From positions 1-17,632 of the forward strand of contig NZ_CALFSA010000119.1 of assembly GCF_937919355.1 (NCBI RefSeq): a DNA stretch of 17,632 bases. Reading direction: 5' to 3'. The translations under genes were made by a program, and so were the position numbers. The notes under the pieces were generated by a model, which made no database searches, was not told the origin of the DNA, and saw nothing but the letters and a program-made list of their open reading frames with translations. This stretch comes from an uncultured Methanofollis sp. Its GTDB lineage: Archaea > Halobacteriota > Methanomicrobia > Methanomicrobiales > Methanofollaceae. This document shows positions 1 to 6,948 of the stretch, in pieces; position 1 is the stretch's first letter, and the number at the start of each line of letters is the position of its first letter.

Positions 1-1
1 A

Positions 2-948
2 TTGATTCGTGCCGCTGATCTTGCGGAGAGGGTGAAGGCGAAGGGTGCGCGGCGTGTCGTCCTCCAGCTCCCTGACGGGCTGAAGCGCCATGCCGCACCC
101 CTCGCGCGGGCCCTGGCGCCGAAGGTATAGAGGTGGCGGCGGTGGCCGGTGACCCCTGTTATGGTGCCTGCGACCTTGCCCTCGATGCGGTCTCCCTGAC
201 AGGCGCCGACCTCCTCGTCCATATCGGCCACGCACCTGTGGAGGAGCGGCCGGGCGTCGTCTACGAATATCTTCCTTTTGACTTCGACCCGGCGGTCGTC
301 TCTGCCGCCGTCCCCCTCCTCTCCGGGAAGGAGGTGGGGCTCGTCACGACGGTCCAGCACGTCCACCTGCTCCCGGGTGTCGCCGCCGCCCTCGCCGCGC
401 ACGGCATTACGGCCGAGATCGCACCCGGCGGCGGGCGCACCCCCCTGCCCGGCCAGGTGCTCGGCTGCAGTTATGGGAACGCCCGCGCCCTTGCGGCCCC
501 TGAGATCCTCTTTGTGGGGACGGGGGTCTTCCATGCGATCGGGGTCCAGATGGCGACAGGGAAGAGGGTCGTCGCCTTTGACCCCTATACCGGGGAGGCG
601 CAGGAGGTCTCGGCCGACCGTCTCCTCAGGCGGCGTTTCGCCCTCATCGAGAAGGCGCGGTCCGCGGAGAGCATCGGCATCCTCCTCTCGACGAAGAGCG
701 GCCAGGCGCGGTCCGCGCTCGCCGCCCGCCTCGCCGCCCTCTCGGAGAAGGCGGTCGTGATCACGATGCGCGAGGTCTCGGCCGCGGAGATGATCAATTT
801 CGGGTGCGGCGCCTATGTGAACACCGCCTGCCCCCGGCTCGCCTACGACGACCAGGTCCGCTTCCCCGTCCCTCTCCTCACCCCCCAGGAGTTCGAGATC
901 CTGGTCGGGGTGCGTGAGTGGGAGGACTACGTCATCGACGAGATCTGA
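2..948 (+). CDS. dph2: Diphthamide synthase Dph2, 5'-partial, with apparent one-base frameshift
   Basis: Dph2 is the archaeal 4Fe-4S enzyme that moves the 3-amino-3-carboxypropyl group of S-adenosylmethionine onto a histidine of elongation factor 2, the first step of diphthamide synthesis. The N-terminal part is read in frame 2 from the window edge (VVLQLPDGLKRHA, typical of the family) and hits a TAG at 128-130. The rest is read in frame 1 through GDPCYGACDL, GCSYGNA and NTACPRLAYDD, which carry the cluster cysteines, and ends in TGA at 946-948. One missing base near 116-122 would join the frames as a normal A-P-E-G-I-E-V stretch. The family is usually about 320-340 residues; the two parts give about 314, so only a few N-terminal residues lie outside the window. 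A GTG at 133 would open the frame-1 part alone, but that product would lack the conserved N-terminus. Function is certain; whether the gene is intact is not. Confidence 0.85.
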
Positions 949-986
949 AGGGGAAGATATTTCGATTGCCGGGGAGAGGTTCTGCC

Positions 987-1394
987 ATGCGTCAGGCCCT
1001 CAGGTACGTCCTCCTCTTTTTCGTCTCCCTCGTTCTCTTCTCTGCTTTTTTCATCCTCCCGGCGGTCGGGGAGTCGTCGGGATATCTTATCGCCTCCCCT
1101 TCCTCCCCTCCGTCCGGGAGTGCCTCCGTCGTCGTCCACCTCACGGAAGAGGACTTCGCCGCCCACCCCGCCCTGCACGACCTTGTCGTCGAGGGAAAGA
1201 AGGTGCGGCGTCCCACTCCTCTCTTCTTCCTCCCGCCGCCCGGCGACGACTGGAGTGCAATCGTCCTCCGCGGAGATGAGGAGCAGGCACTGTGGTGGAC
1301 GTACATGTTTGTACAGGAGGGGAACGATGCCCATATGCCGGTGTTCCTCCAATACAACGGGACCTATTACCGCCTGGCGCCCTCGCAGGGCTGA
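987..1394 (+). CDS. Small membrane-anchored or secreted hypothetical protein
   Basis: This 135-residue protein belongs to no family I recognise. Residues 1-28 are a short basic N-terminus (MRQALRY) followed by about 20 hydrophobic residues ending near AVGES, so it is either a secretory signal or a single membrane anchor with the remainder outside the cell. The rest is soluble, proline-rich and slightly acidic, with tryptophans near DDWSAIVL and ALWWTYMFV. I chose the ATG at 987 because the purine-rich GGGGAGAGG at 971-979 sits seven bases before it and because the hydrophobic segment then lies at the N-terminus; an earlier in-frame ATG at 918 lies inside dph2. The gene follows dph2 by 38 bp and could be cotranscribed with it. 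No catalytic motif is visible. Confidence 0.6.
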   Translation: MRQALRYVLLFFVSLVLFSAFFILPAVGESSGYLIASPSSPPSGSASVVVHLTEEDFAAHPALHDLVVEGKKVRRPTPLFFLPPPGDDWSAIVLRGDEEQALWWTYMFVQEGNDAHMPVFLQYNGTYYRLAPSQG

Positions 1395-1441
1395 CGCCTC
1401 CGGTACCTTCATCCCCCTCTCATCCCAAGTAGTATGCAGAC

Positions 1442-2050
1442 ATGCGCCTGCGGCACCTTGAGATGACACTCCAGAAACTCTCCGGCTTTCCTGCGCCAAA
1501 GCCGGCGCTTGAACAGTACGCCACGCCGGCGACTGTCGCCGCCCGCCTCCTCCACCATGCTGCAGGGGAGGGGGCGGTCGAGGGGAAGCGCGTCCTCGAC
1601 CTCGGCTGCGGCACCGGGATGCTTGCCTGCGGCGCCGCCCTCATCGGGGCCGGAGAGGTCGTCGGGGTCGACGTCGACAGGTCGGCCCTGCGGACCGCGC
1701 AGGCGAACGCCGCCCTTGTCGATGCGGAGGTCCACCTTGTCTGCGGGGCGATCGGCCCGGCTTTCCCGATCAGGCCGCAGACTTTCGACACCGTCGTCAT
1801 GAACCCCCCCTTCGGCGCCCAGAAAAAACACGCAGACCGCCCTTTCATCGACTGCGCCCTCGCCTCGGCCGACATCGTCTACGGCATCTTCAACGCGGGG
1901 TCTCGCCCCTTTATCGAGACATATATCGCCGGCCGCGGCCGGGTCACCGCCGCAGTCGGGGGATCCTTCACCATCCCGCGGACCTTTGCCTTCCACCGGC
2001 GCGACCGCCTCGATATCCCTGTCGAGATCCTGCGGATAGAGAGGTGTTGA
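1442..2050 (+). CDS. METTL5-like rRNA adenine-N6 methyltransferase
   Basis: This 202-residue Rossmann-fold methyltransferase has an S-adenosylmethionine-binding motif DLGCGTG at residues 53-59, an acidic ribose-binding loop GVDVD near 75-79, and the catalytic NPPFG of amino-methyltransferases at 121-125. The N-terminus (RLRHLEMTLQKLSGF, then LEQYATP) and the NPPFG context match eukaryotic METTL5, which makes m6A in the decoding region of 18S rRNA together with TRMT112. By homology this enzyme probably methylates the equivalent adenine of archaeal 16S rRNA. No clear Shine-Dalgarno sequence precedes the ATG at 1442, but the family's N-terminal alignment supports this start. It ends one base before the next gene. 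With dph2 upstream it forms a small group of translation-modifying genes. Adenine in RNA is the likelier target; a DNA substrate cannot be excluded from sequence alone. Confidence 0.87.
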   Translation: MRLRHLEMTLQKLSGFPAPKPALEQYATPATVAARLLHHAAGEGAVEGKRVLDLGCGTGMLACGAALIGAGEVVGVDVDRSALRTAQANAALVDAEVHLVCGAIGPAFPIRPQTFDTVVMNPPFGAQKKHADRPFIDCALASADIVYGIFNAGSRPFIETYIAGRGRVTAAVGGSFTIPRTFAFHRRDRLDIPVEILRIERC

Positions 2051-2051
2051 G

Positions 2052-3233
2052 GTGCTCAAGGAACTGAAGTCGGTCCTCTCCCTCTCCTTCGGCCACCTCG
2101 TCATCGACATCTACTCGCCGGTCATCCCGGCCGTCCTCCCCCTCCTCATTGCGACGCACGGCTGGTCGTACTTCCTTGCCGGTCTCCTCGTCGCCGCGTT
2201 CAACATCACCTCCTCTCTTCTCCAGCCTGCCGTCGGCTACCTCTCTGACAGGCGGGGCTTTTCCCTTCCCTTTGCCGTTCCCTTTCTCATCGCCTCTCTC
2301 TGCATCGGGGCCTTCGGGCTTGTCGGCGACTATCCTCTCCTCCTCGTCTGCGCCGCCCTTGCCGCCTTCGGCTCCGCGACCTTCCACCCTCTCGCCCTCT
2401 CGGCAGTGAACAGGGCGAGCAGGAACGAGAACCGCGGGAGACTTACCTCCATTTTCGTCATCGGCGGCAACCTCGGCTTCGCCCTCGGGCCGGTCCTTGC
2501 CGGGCTTGCGGTGAGCGCCCTCGGCCTCCCCGGCATCATTGTCCTTGGGGTCATCGGTGTCGTCACCGCCCTCCTCTCGCCGCTGATCTTCCCCCGCGGG
2601 AGCGCCGGGGCCGAACATACGATCAGGCCCGCGGGGCGTGAGGCGCCCGCCTCATACCGGCCGATCGCCCTGATCATCGCCGTGGGAGCGCTGCGCTCCT
2701 GGGTGATCTTCGCGGCCATTGCCTACCTGCCGACGTACTTCCACGACCTCCTCGGCGCCGACCTCGTCACCGCCAACACTCTCGTCTCCCTGATGCTCGT
2801 TGCCGGCGTTGTCGGGCAGTATATCGGCGGCGTCCTCTCCGACACCTACGGGAGGAAAGAGTGGACCATCTTCGGCCTTGCCGCCTCCGTCCCCTTCTTC
2901 GTCCTCTTCCTCGTCACATCCGGCCCCCTCTCCTACGCCGCCCTCCTCATCTTCGGGTTCTTCCTCTGGTCCACCTTCTCGGTCACGGTGGCAATGGCGC
3001 AGGAGGTGATGCCCGGCAATGTCGGGCTCGCCTCCGGGCTGATGCTCGGCCTTGCCGTCGGTGCGGGGGGGATAGGCGTCGCCGTCTCCGGTGCGATCGC
3101 CGACGCCTCCTCCCTCGGGACCGCCCTCGCCACTTTTCCGCTGCCGATCCTTGCGGCGCTCATCCTTGTTTTCGCCGTCCCGTATCCCTGGAAGGCGCTG
3201 GCGGGGATGAGGGTATGGGGCGGTCGGGGATGA
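2052..3233 (+). CDS. MFS exporter, fosmidomycin-resistance (Fsr) type
   Basis: This is a 393-residue major facilitator superfamily protein with about twelve predicted hydrophobic helices. The N-terminus (FGHLVIDIYSPVIPAVLPLL), the loop-2/3 signature GYLSDRRG near residues 62-69 and the helix-4 region SATFHPLALSAVN resemble the Fsr/FosB-type branch, which in bacteria exports fosmidomycin and related compounds. The second half repeats the loop signature as GGVLSDTYGRKEW. The start is a GTG at 2052, one base after the methyltransferase stop, with GAGGTG at 2041-2046 as a plausible ribosome-binding site inside the upstream gene; the two genes are therefore probably cotranscribed. The physiological substrate is unknown. 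Fosmidomycin itself is an unlikely natural substrate, since archaea do not use the DXP pathway it blocks. Confidence 0.85.
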   Translation: MLKELKSVLSLSFGHLVIDIYSPVIPAVLPLLIATHGWSYFLAGLLVAAFNITSSLLQPAVGYLSDRRGFSLPFAVPFLIASLCIGAFGLVGDYPLLLVCAALAAFGSATFHPLALSAVNRASRNENRGRLTSIFVIGGNLGFALGPVLAGLAVSALGLPGIIVLGVIGVVTALLSPLIFPRGSAGAEHTIRPAGREAPASYRPIALIIAVGALRSWVIFAAIAYLPTYFHDLLGADLVTANTLVSLMLVAGVVGQYIGGVLSDTYGRKEWTIFGLAASVPFFVLFLVTSGPLSYAALLIFGFFLWSTFSVTVAMAQEVMPGNVGLASGLMLGLAVGAGGIGVAVSGAIADASSLGTALATFPLPILAALILVFAVPYPWKALAGMRVWGGRG

Positions 3234-3591
3234 GGGGGTTCCCCGTTCTCCACTTTGGGTGGGATACGGGGTCCCCTGCGATGGAAGAGACTGATCCACC
3301 CCCTTCCCCACAATCGAGACCGGGGGGCACGGCCCCCCGGACCCCCTGAATTAGGATTGGCCCAGGGAGAGTGAGCAGAGATCCTGAAACGTGAGACTGC
3401 CATCCACCCCCAATCCAGGGCGGGGTGCGAGCAGAGTGAGCTTGAGAAAGCCAGGGGCTTTCGATGGGAGGCGTAGTCCCCCGGCGCAAGCACGCCAGAA
3501 CAGGAATTCTTCAGAGTCAAAATCTCAGAAAGCCAAGATTATCCCAAAAAAGAGAGACGGCCCTTCCCGCCTCTTTGTCATGCAAATCGAT
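3234..3591. other. Intergenic spacer with strong GC hairpin, no gene
   Basis: The spacer lies between the convergent MFS gene and ftrB. I see no credible coding region: open frames here are proline/arginine-rich and lack family motifs. A perfect 9-bp hairpin sits at 3320-3340 (CCGGGGGGC, loop ACG, GCCCCCCGG). It is flanked by similar purine-rich stretches (AGTGAGCAGAG at about 3370-3380, GAGCAGAGTGAGC at about 3428-3440), which suggests a decayed dispersed repeat. The hairpin may also act as a transcription barrier for the MFS transcript, but no T-tract follows it. A separate terminator for ftrB lies at 3545-3573. Confidence 0.5.
3545..3573 (-). terminator. Probable ftrB terminator
   Basis: On the minus strand, downstream of the ftrB stop, GAGGCGG pairs with CCGTCTC (seven pairs, one G-U) around a six-base loop. 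It is followed after a few bases by six T residues (the A-run at 3546-3551 on the plus strand). A T-tract is what archaeal RNA polymerase needs to terminate; the stem adds support. Confidence 0.5.
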
Positions 3592-3885
3592 CTATGCGTC
3601 CGTCTTCTGGAAATAGAGACGGCAGTGGCACTGCCCCTCATTCTCCACCTCGTCCCGGTGGTAGATGCAGGGGCAGATGATCTTTCTGTCCTCCTCGGCA
3701 TCGCCGCTCCTGAGGCGGCAGGGGCAGTACTGCTCGCCGAACCGGATCGTGTTCCGTGCAAGACCCCTGATCACGGTCCGCAACTGTTTGTCGTCAGGGT
3801 TGAGCGTCCAGCCATTTTTCCGGGCATAATCCTGTGCCCACTTCAGGATCTGCTCTTCGAGTTCTTCCTGTGAGATCTCTGTCAT
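3592..3885 (-). CDS. ftrB: Ferredoxin:thioredoxin reductase catalytic (beta) subunit
   Basis: This 97-residue protein has the six-cysteine signature of the catalytic subunit: CPC at residues 54-56, CPC at 71-73 and CHC at 86-88. In characterised members four of these cysteines hold a 4Fe-4S cluster and two form the redox-active disulfide that passes ferredoxin electrons to thioredoxin. Here it would be a cytoplasmic ferredoxin-dependent disulfide reductase; methanogen relatives work without the variable alpha subunit. The N-terminal half is helical and charged. The ATG at 3885 has no Shine-Dalgarno sequence upstream, but a TATA-like CATTTATCT lies about 26 bases before it, so the mRNA is probably leaderless. 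It is a single-gene unit downstream of, and likely transcribed apart from, the purine operon. Confidence 0.88.
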   Translation of the reverse strand: MTEISQEELEEQILKWAQDYARKNGWTLNPDDKQLRTVIRGLARNTIRFGEQYCPCRLRSGDAEEDRKIICPCIYHRDEVENEGQCHCRLYFQKTDA

Positions 3886-3917
3886 TGCGAAACTATCGGC
3901 CCAAGGAGATAAATGCT
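3886..3917 (-). promoter_or_regulatory. Leaderless promoter of ftrB
   Basis: On the minus strand CATTTATCT (3915-3907) is centred about 26 bases upstream of the ftrB ATG. This is the normal TATA-to-start distance in archaea, so transcription should start at or next to the ATG. Confidence 0.45.
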
Positions 3918-3935
3918 TTCGCGGGGCGGCTCCGC

Positions 3936-3951
3936 AGGAAAAAAAGAGGGA
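3936..3951 (-). terminator. Poly-T terminator of the cofG-purCSQ operon
   Basis: On the minus strand seven consecutive T residues (A-run 3939-3945 on the plus strand) follow the purQ stop codon by a few bases. No clear hairpin precedes them; archaeal termination can work on a T-tract alone. Confidence 0.4.
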
Positions 3952-4653
3952 TCAGTCCTGTTCCTCGATCGTCCTGATCATGGAGAGGAAGATCTTCTTC
4001 CCGTCGGCAGAACCGAGCACCTCTTCCGAGGCGCGCTCGGGGTGCGGCATCATGCAGAGGATGTTCCTCGCCTTTCCGCCGATGATGCCGGTGATATTCT
4101 CTGCTGCGCCGTTCGGGTTCGCTGCCGGCGTGACGTTCCCGGCCTCGTCGCAGAACCTGAACGCCACCCTGTCCTCCTCGTTGAGGCTTGTAAGGGTCTC
4201 CGGGGCCGCGACGTACCGCCCTTCCTTATGGGCGATCGGGATCCTGACCACCTCGCCCTTCTTATACAGGCGAGTGAAGGGCGAGTCCGCAGTCTCGACC
4301 CGCAGGCAGACCGGCCGGCAGATGAACTTCGGCGTGGCATTGGTCGTGAAGGTGCCGGGCACCATCCCGCTCTCCGCCCCGATCTGGGCGCCGTTGCAGA
4401 TCCCGAGGACGAGCCTGCCCGCGTCGGCGTGACGACGGATCGCGTCCATCACCAGCGTCCGTGCGGCAATCGCCCCGGCCCTCAGGTAGTCGCCGTAGCT
4501 GAAACCGCCCGGAATGACGATCGCGTCGTAGTCCTGCTTCAGTCCGTCCTTGTACCAGACGAGGTCGCAGTCCACGCCGCAGACGTCGGCGAGGACATAC
4601 TGGACATCGCGGTCGCAGTTGCTCCCCCCGAACTGGACCACCGCAAACTTCAT
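3952..4653 (-). CDS. purQ: Phosphoribosylformylglycinamidine synthase, glutaminase subunit PurQ
   Basis: PurQ is the class I glutamine amidotransferase that feeds ammonia to PurL, in complex with PurS, in step four of purine synthesis (FGAR to FGAM). The 233-residue protein starts MKFAVVQFGGSNCDRD. The nucleophile is Cys86 in GICNGAQIG, and the remaining triad residues are His204 and Glu206 in MMPHPERA. IPGGFSYGDYLRAGA at about 47-61 is also typical of the family. Start: the ATG at 4653 overlaps the purS stop as ATGA, and the family N-terminus begins exactly there; a longer in-frame reading to 4710 adds only arginine/proline-rich sequence. It is the last gene of the operon. purL is not in the window. 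Confidence 0.95.
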   Translation of the reverse strand: MKFAVVQFGGSNCDRDVQYVLADVCGVDCDLVWYKDGLKQDYDAIVIPGGFSYGDYLRAGAIAARTLVMDAIRRHADAGRLVLGICNGAQIGAESGMVPGTFTTNATPKFICRPVCLRVETADSPFTRLYKKGEVVRIPIAHKEGRYVAAPETLTSLNEEDRVAFRFCDEAGNVTPAANPNGAAENITGIIGGKARNILCMMPHPERASEEVLGSADGKKIFLSMIRTIEEQD

Positions 4654-4895
4654 GCTGCGACCTCGACCTCGTAGCGGTGGATGACCGGGTTTGCGAGCAG
4701 GCGCTCGCACATCTTCTCTGCCTCGGCCTGTGCGGCCCCGGCGCTTGCAGCCTCAAGGGTGACGAAGAAGACCCTCGCGGTGGAGAGGGACTCAGTCGTG
4801 AATCCGAGGTTTGCGAGGGCGTGCTGGATCGCACGCGCCTCGGGGTTGAGCATCCCATCTTTCAGGGCAATCGTGATCTTGGCGGTGTACTTCAT
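4650..4895 (-). CDS. purS: Phosphoribosylformylglycinamidine synthase subunit PurS
   Basis: The 81-residue PurS is the small dimeric subunit that bridges PurQ and PurL in archaea and Gram-positive bacteria. The N-terminus MKYTAKITIALKDGMLNPEA (beta strand, then the DxxGxxxPxG-like turn) and the C-terminal KMCERLLANPVIHRYEVEV are characteristic. The start ATG at 4895 lies four bases after the purC stop and is preceded by GGAG with suitable spacing. Its stop overlaps the purQ start by four bases, implying translational coupling and equal output of the two interacting subunits. Confidence 0.95.
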   Translation of the reverse strand: MKYTAKITIALKDGMLNPEARAIQHALANLGFTTESLSTARVFFVTLEAASAGAAQAEAEKMCERLLANPVIHRYEVEVAA

Positions 4896-4899
4896 TTTT

Positions 4900-5607
4900 T
4901 CACTCTCCGGTGAGGCGCCGGACAACCTCGGCGTAGGTAGCCATGACGTCGCCCTTGTCGAAGCGGTAGACGTCCTTGTCCATGGATGCATGGCTCTTCT
5001 TGTCCCACAGGCGCATCGAGTCCATGGAGATCTCGTCGCCGAGGAGGATCCTGTCGCCGTGGCGGCCGAACTCCAGCTTGAAATCGACAAGGTCGAGACC
5101 GATTGTATCGATCTTCTCCTTGAGCAGTTTGTTGATCTTCAGTGCCGTCTTCTTGACCTCTGCGATCTCAGCAGCGGTCATGAACCCGAGGGCGACGATG
5201 ATCTCGTCGTTGATCATGGGATCGTGGCGGGCGTCGTCCTTATAGTCAAGGACGATCACCGGCGGGTTTAAGGGGGCGCCTTCCTTGAAGGGGTAGTTCC
5301 TGACGATGGAACCCGCGGCAATGTTCCTGACAATCACTTCGACAGGGATCATCTTGAGGGGCCGCACGATCATCGTTGTTTCGTCTTCCATACGGACGAA
5401 GTGCGTCGCAATACCATTCTCCTCCAGGTACCTGAAGAGATACGCCGAGACACGGGCATTGTATGCGCCCTTCTGTGCGAGTTCGTCCTTCTTCGCACCG
5501 TCAAAGGCGGTGATATCATCCCTGAACTTCACGATCAGTTCGTCAGGGTTTTCAGAGCGGAATACGGACTTTGCCTTTCCGCGGTAGATGGGTTCCTGTT
5601 CTGTCAC
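4900..5607 (-). CDS. purC: SAICAR synthetase PurC
   Basis: PurC is phosphoribosylaminoimidazole-succinocarboxamide synthase; it ligates aspartate to CAIR with ATP in purine synthesis. Its 235 residues are of normal length for the single-domain enzyme. Recognisable parts are YRGKAKSVF (nucleotide-binding strand, residues 8-16), DDITAFDGAKK, VEVIVRNIAAGSIVRNY at about 89-105, and the C-terminal substrate region KLEFGRHGDRILLGDEIS then DSMRLWD. The start is a GTG at 5607 that overlaps the cofG stop as GTGA, so translation is probably coupled to cofG. It leads directly into purS. Confidence 0.95.
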   Translation of the reverse strand: MTEQEPIYRGKAKSVFRSENPDELIVKFRDDITAFDGAKKDELAQKGAYNARVSAYLFRYLEENGIATHFVRMEDETTMIVRPLKMIPVEVIVRNIAAGSIVRNYPFKEGAPLNPPVIVLDYKDDARHDPMINDEIIVALGFMTAAEIAEVKKTALKINKLLKEKIDTIGLDLVDFKLEFGRHGDRILLGDEISMDSMRLWDKKSHASMDKDVYRFDKGDVMATYAEVVRRLTGE

Positions 5608-6587
5608 AAAGACCTCTCCTCAATATCTTTCTGGAGTTTGTGGATCAACGGCGACAGCCTCTCTGCATACCACCCCTTCTCGATGAAGCGTGGGTAGATG
5701 CAGAGGCGCTCCTGCAATGTTGCGTCCCCGACGAGACGCTTGAGTTCCTGGATCTGCGGCCAGGGGTGTTCCGGGTTGACATAATCGATGGTCAGGGGCG
5801 AGACCCCGCCGAGGTCGTCGACGCCGCACGCAAGGAGTCTGGCGGCATCGGCAAGGTTTGGCGGGATCTGGACGGCGACCTCCTCGGGCAGGATCTCGCG
5901 GGCGAGCCTGATCGTCTCGGCCATCTCCCCGGTTGTTGCCGGGGCGGCGTTGGCCATCTCTGTCCCCTCCTTCGGGCAGAAATTCTGGACGATGACCTCC
6001 TGGATATGGCCATAGCGCCTGTGCAGGCCGGCGATCACCTCGAGGGTCTCCTCCCTGTCCGCGGCTGTCTCCCCGATCCCGACGAGAATGCCGGTCGTGA
6101 AGGGTATCCTGAGCCTCCCTGCATTCTCGATCATCTCGATCCTGACGAGGGGGTCTTTCCCCGGCGAGTTCCGGTGTGCAGGGATATCTGCCGTCGTCTC
6201 GAGCATCAATCCCATGCTGGCATTCACGTTGCGGAGACGTGCGAGTTCGTCGTAAGTCAGGATGCCGGCATTGGTGTGCGGCAGTATCCCGGCCTCGACG
6301 GCATACGCGCAGAGGTCATAGCAGTAGTCGAGGATATCGGTGTACCCGATTGCGGCGAGGCGGTCATTGAAACCCGGCACCTCGCCCGGCCTTTCGCCGA
6401 AGGTGAAGAGCGCCTCGGTACAACCGAGGCGCACCCCCCCGTCGATTGTCCGGTGCACCTCTCCGGGCGGCATGACACACCCTTCGGCGATGTCTTTCCT
6501 GAAACAGCAGTAACTGCATGCATTTGCGCAGACTGTCGTGAGCGGGAGGAAGATGTTCCGTGAAAAGGTGATCACCCGGTGGTGCAT
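5604..6587 (-). CDS. cofG: FO synthase subunit 1, CofG (radical SAM)
   Basis: CofG works with CofH to make the deazaflavin chromophore FO of coenzyme F420 from tyrosine and the riboflavin intermediate 5-amino-6-ribitylaminouracil. The 327-residue protein has the radical SAM motif CxxxCxxC at Cys20, Cys24 and Cys27 (TVCANACSYCCF), followed by family blocks ETTADIPAHRNSPGKDP, TGILVGIGET and GGVSPLTIDYVNPEHPWP. The ATG at 6587 gives MHHRVITFSRN; an internal GTG four codons later is possible, since related proteins begin close to the (Y/F)SRN motif. No strong Shine-Dalgarno sequence is visible. It is the first gene of an operon with purC-purS-purQ. cofH is not in the window. Confidence 0.95.
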   Translation of the reverse strand: MHHRVITFSRNIFLPLTTVCANACSYCCFRKDIAEGCVMPPGEVHRTIDGGVRLGCTEALFTFGERPGEVPGFNDRLAAIGYTDILDYCYDLCAYAVEAGILPHTNAGILTYDELARLRNVNASMGLMLETTADIPAHRNSPGKDPLVRIEMIENAGRLRIPFTTGILVGIGETAADREETLEVIAGLHRRYGHIQEVIVQNFCPKEGTEMANAAPATTGEMAETIRLAREILPEEVAVQIPPNLADAARLLACGVDDLGGVSPLTIDYVNPEHPWPQIQELKRLVGDATLQERLCIYPRFIEKGWYAERLSPLIHKLQKDIEERSL

Positions 6588-6948
6588 GCAGGTACCATTC
6601 CCCTTCCACCTTCATCTAACCTTCGCGCCTGTGGTGGCAGGGGATTTCCAGCATTCTTGCAAGGCCCTGTCAGGAGAGGTGAGGCGCAAGATTGAGTGAG
6701 TGGATAGAGTATATGGCCGACCACGAAGTTCTGATGACAGTCATCCTTTTCTGGATCCCTTCATCTGCCTTTCCCCGGTCAATCTAGAATGATGGAGTGG
6801 GATATTGCTTCCTGACCTTGATCAACGATGTGATGGTCTCCTGTCTTTTTCTGTGAGAGGGGAGGGGTGTTCCCTGACCTGTTCACGAGTATTTCTCACG
6901 GGATAAATCCGATTGTTTTTTCGGGTTATCAGCCAAAAGTCTGGTGAA
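6588..6948. promoter_or_regulatory. Divergent cofG / cofC intergenic region
   Basis: This 361-bp spacer separates two divergently transcribed F420 genes and should hold both promoters. A minus-strand TATA-like CATATACTC lies at about 6706-6714, which would give cofG a leader of about 95 bases. For cofC, AT-rich candidates are GAGTATTTCTC at about 6887-6897 and GGATAAATCC at about 6901-6910; none is canonical. A short frame from TTG 6692 (or ATG 6713) to TAG 6785-6787 encodes a peptide with a hydrophobic core (VLMTVILFWIP) behind a purine-rich GGAGAGGTGAGG at 6672-6683. I do not call it a gene. Confidence 0.4.

Noticed and set aside
3320..3340. Intrinsic terminator for the MFS gene
   Set aside because: The stem is strong, but no T-tract follows, and archaeal termination depends on T-tracts; I keep it only as a hairpin or repeat.
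3391..3873. Plus-strand open frame antisense to ftrB
   Set aside because: It has no family motifs, and the minus strand encodes the six-cysteine FtrB signature over the same stretch.
6692..6856. Pyrrolysine (TAG read-through) gene
   Set aside because: The frame has only about 54 codons, no recognisable protein and no sign of Pyl machinery in the window; an ordinary stop is simpler.
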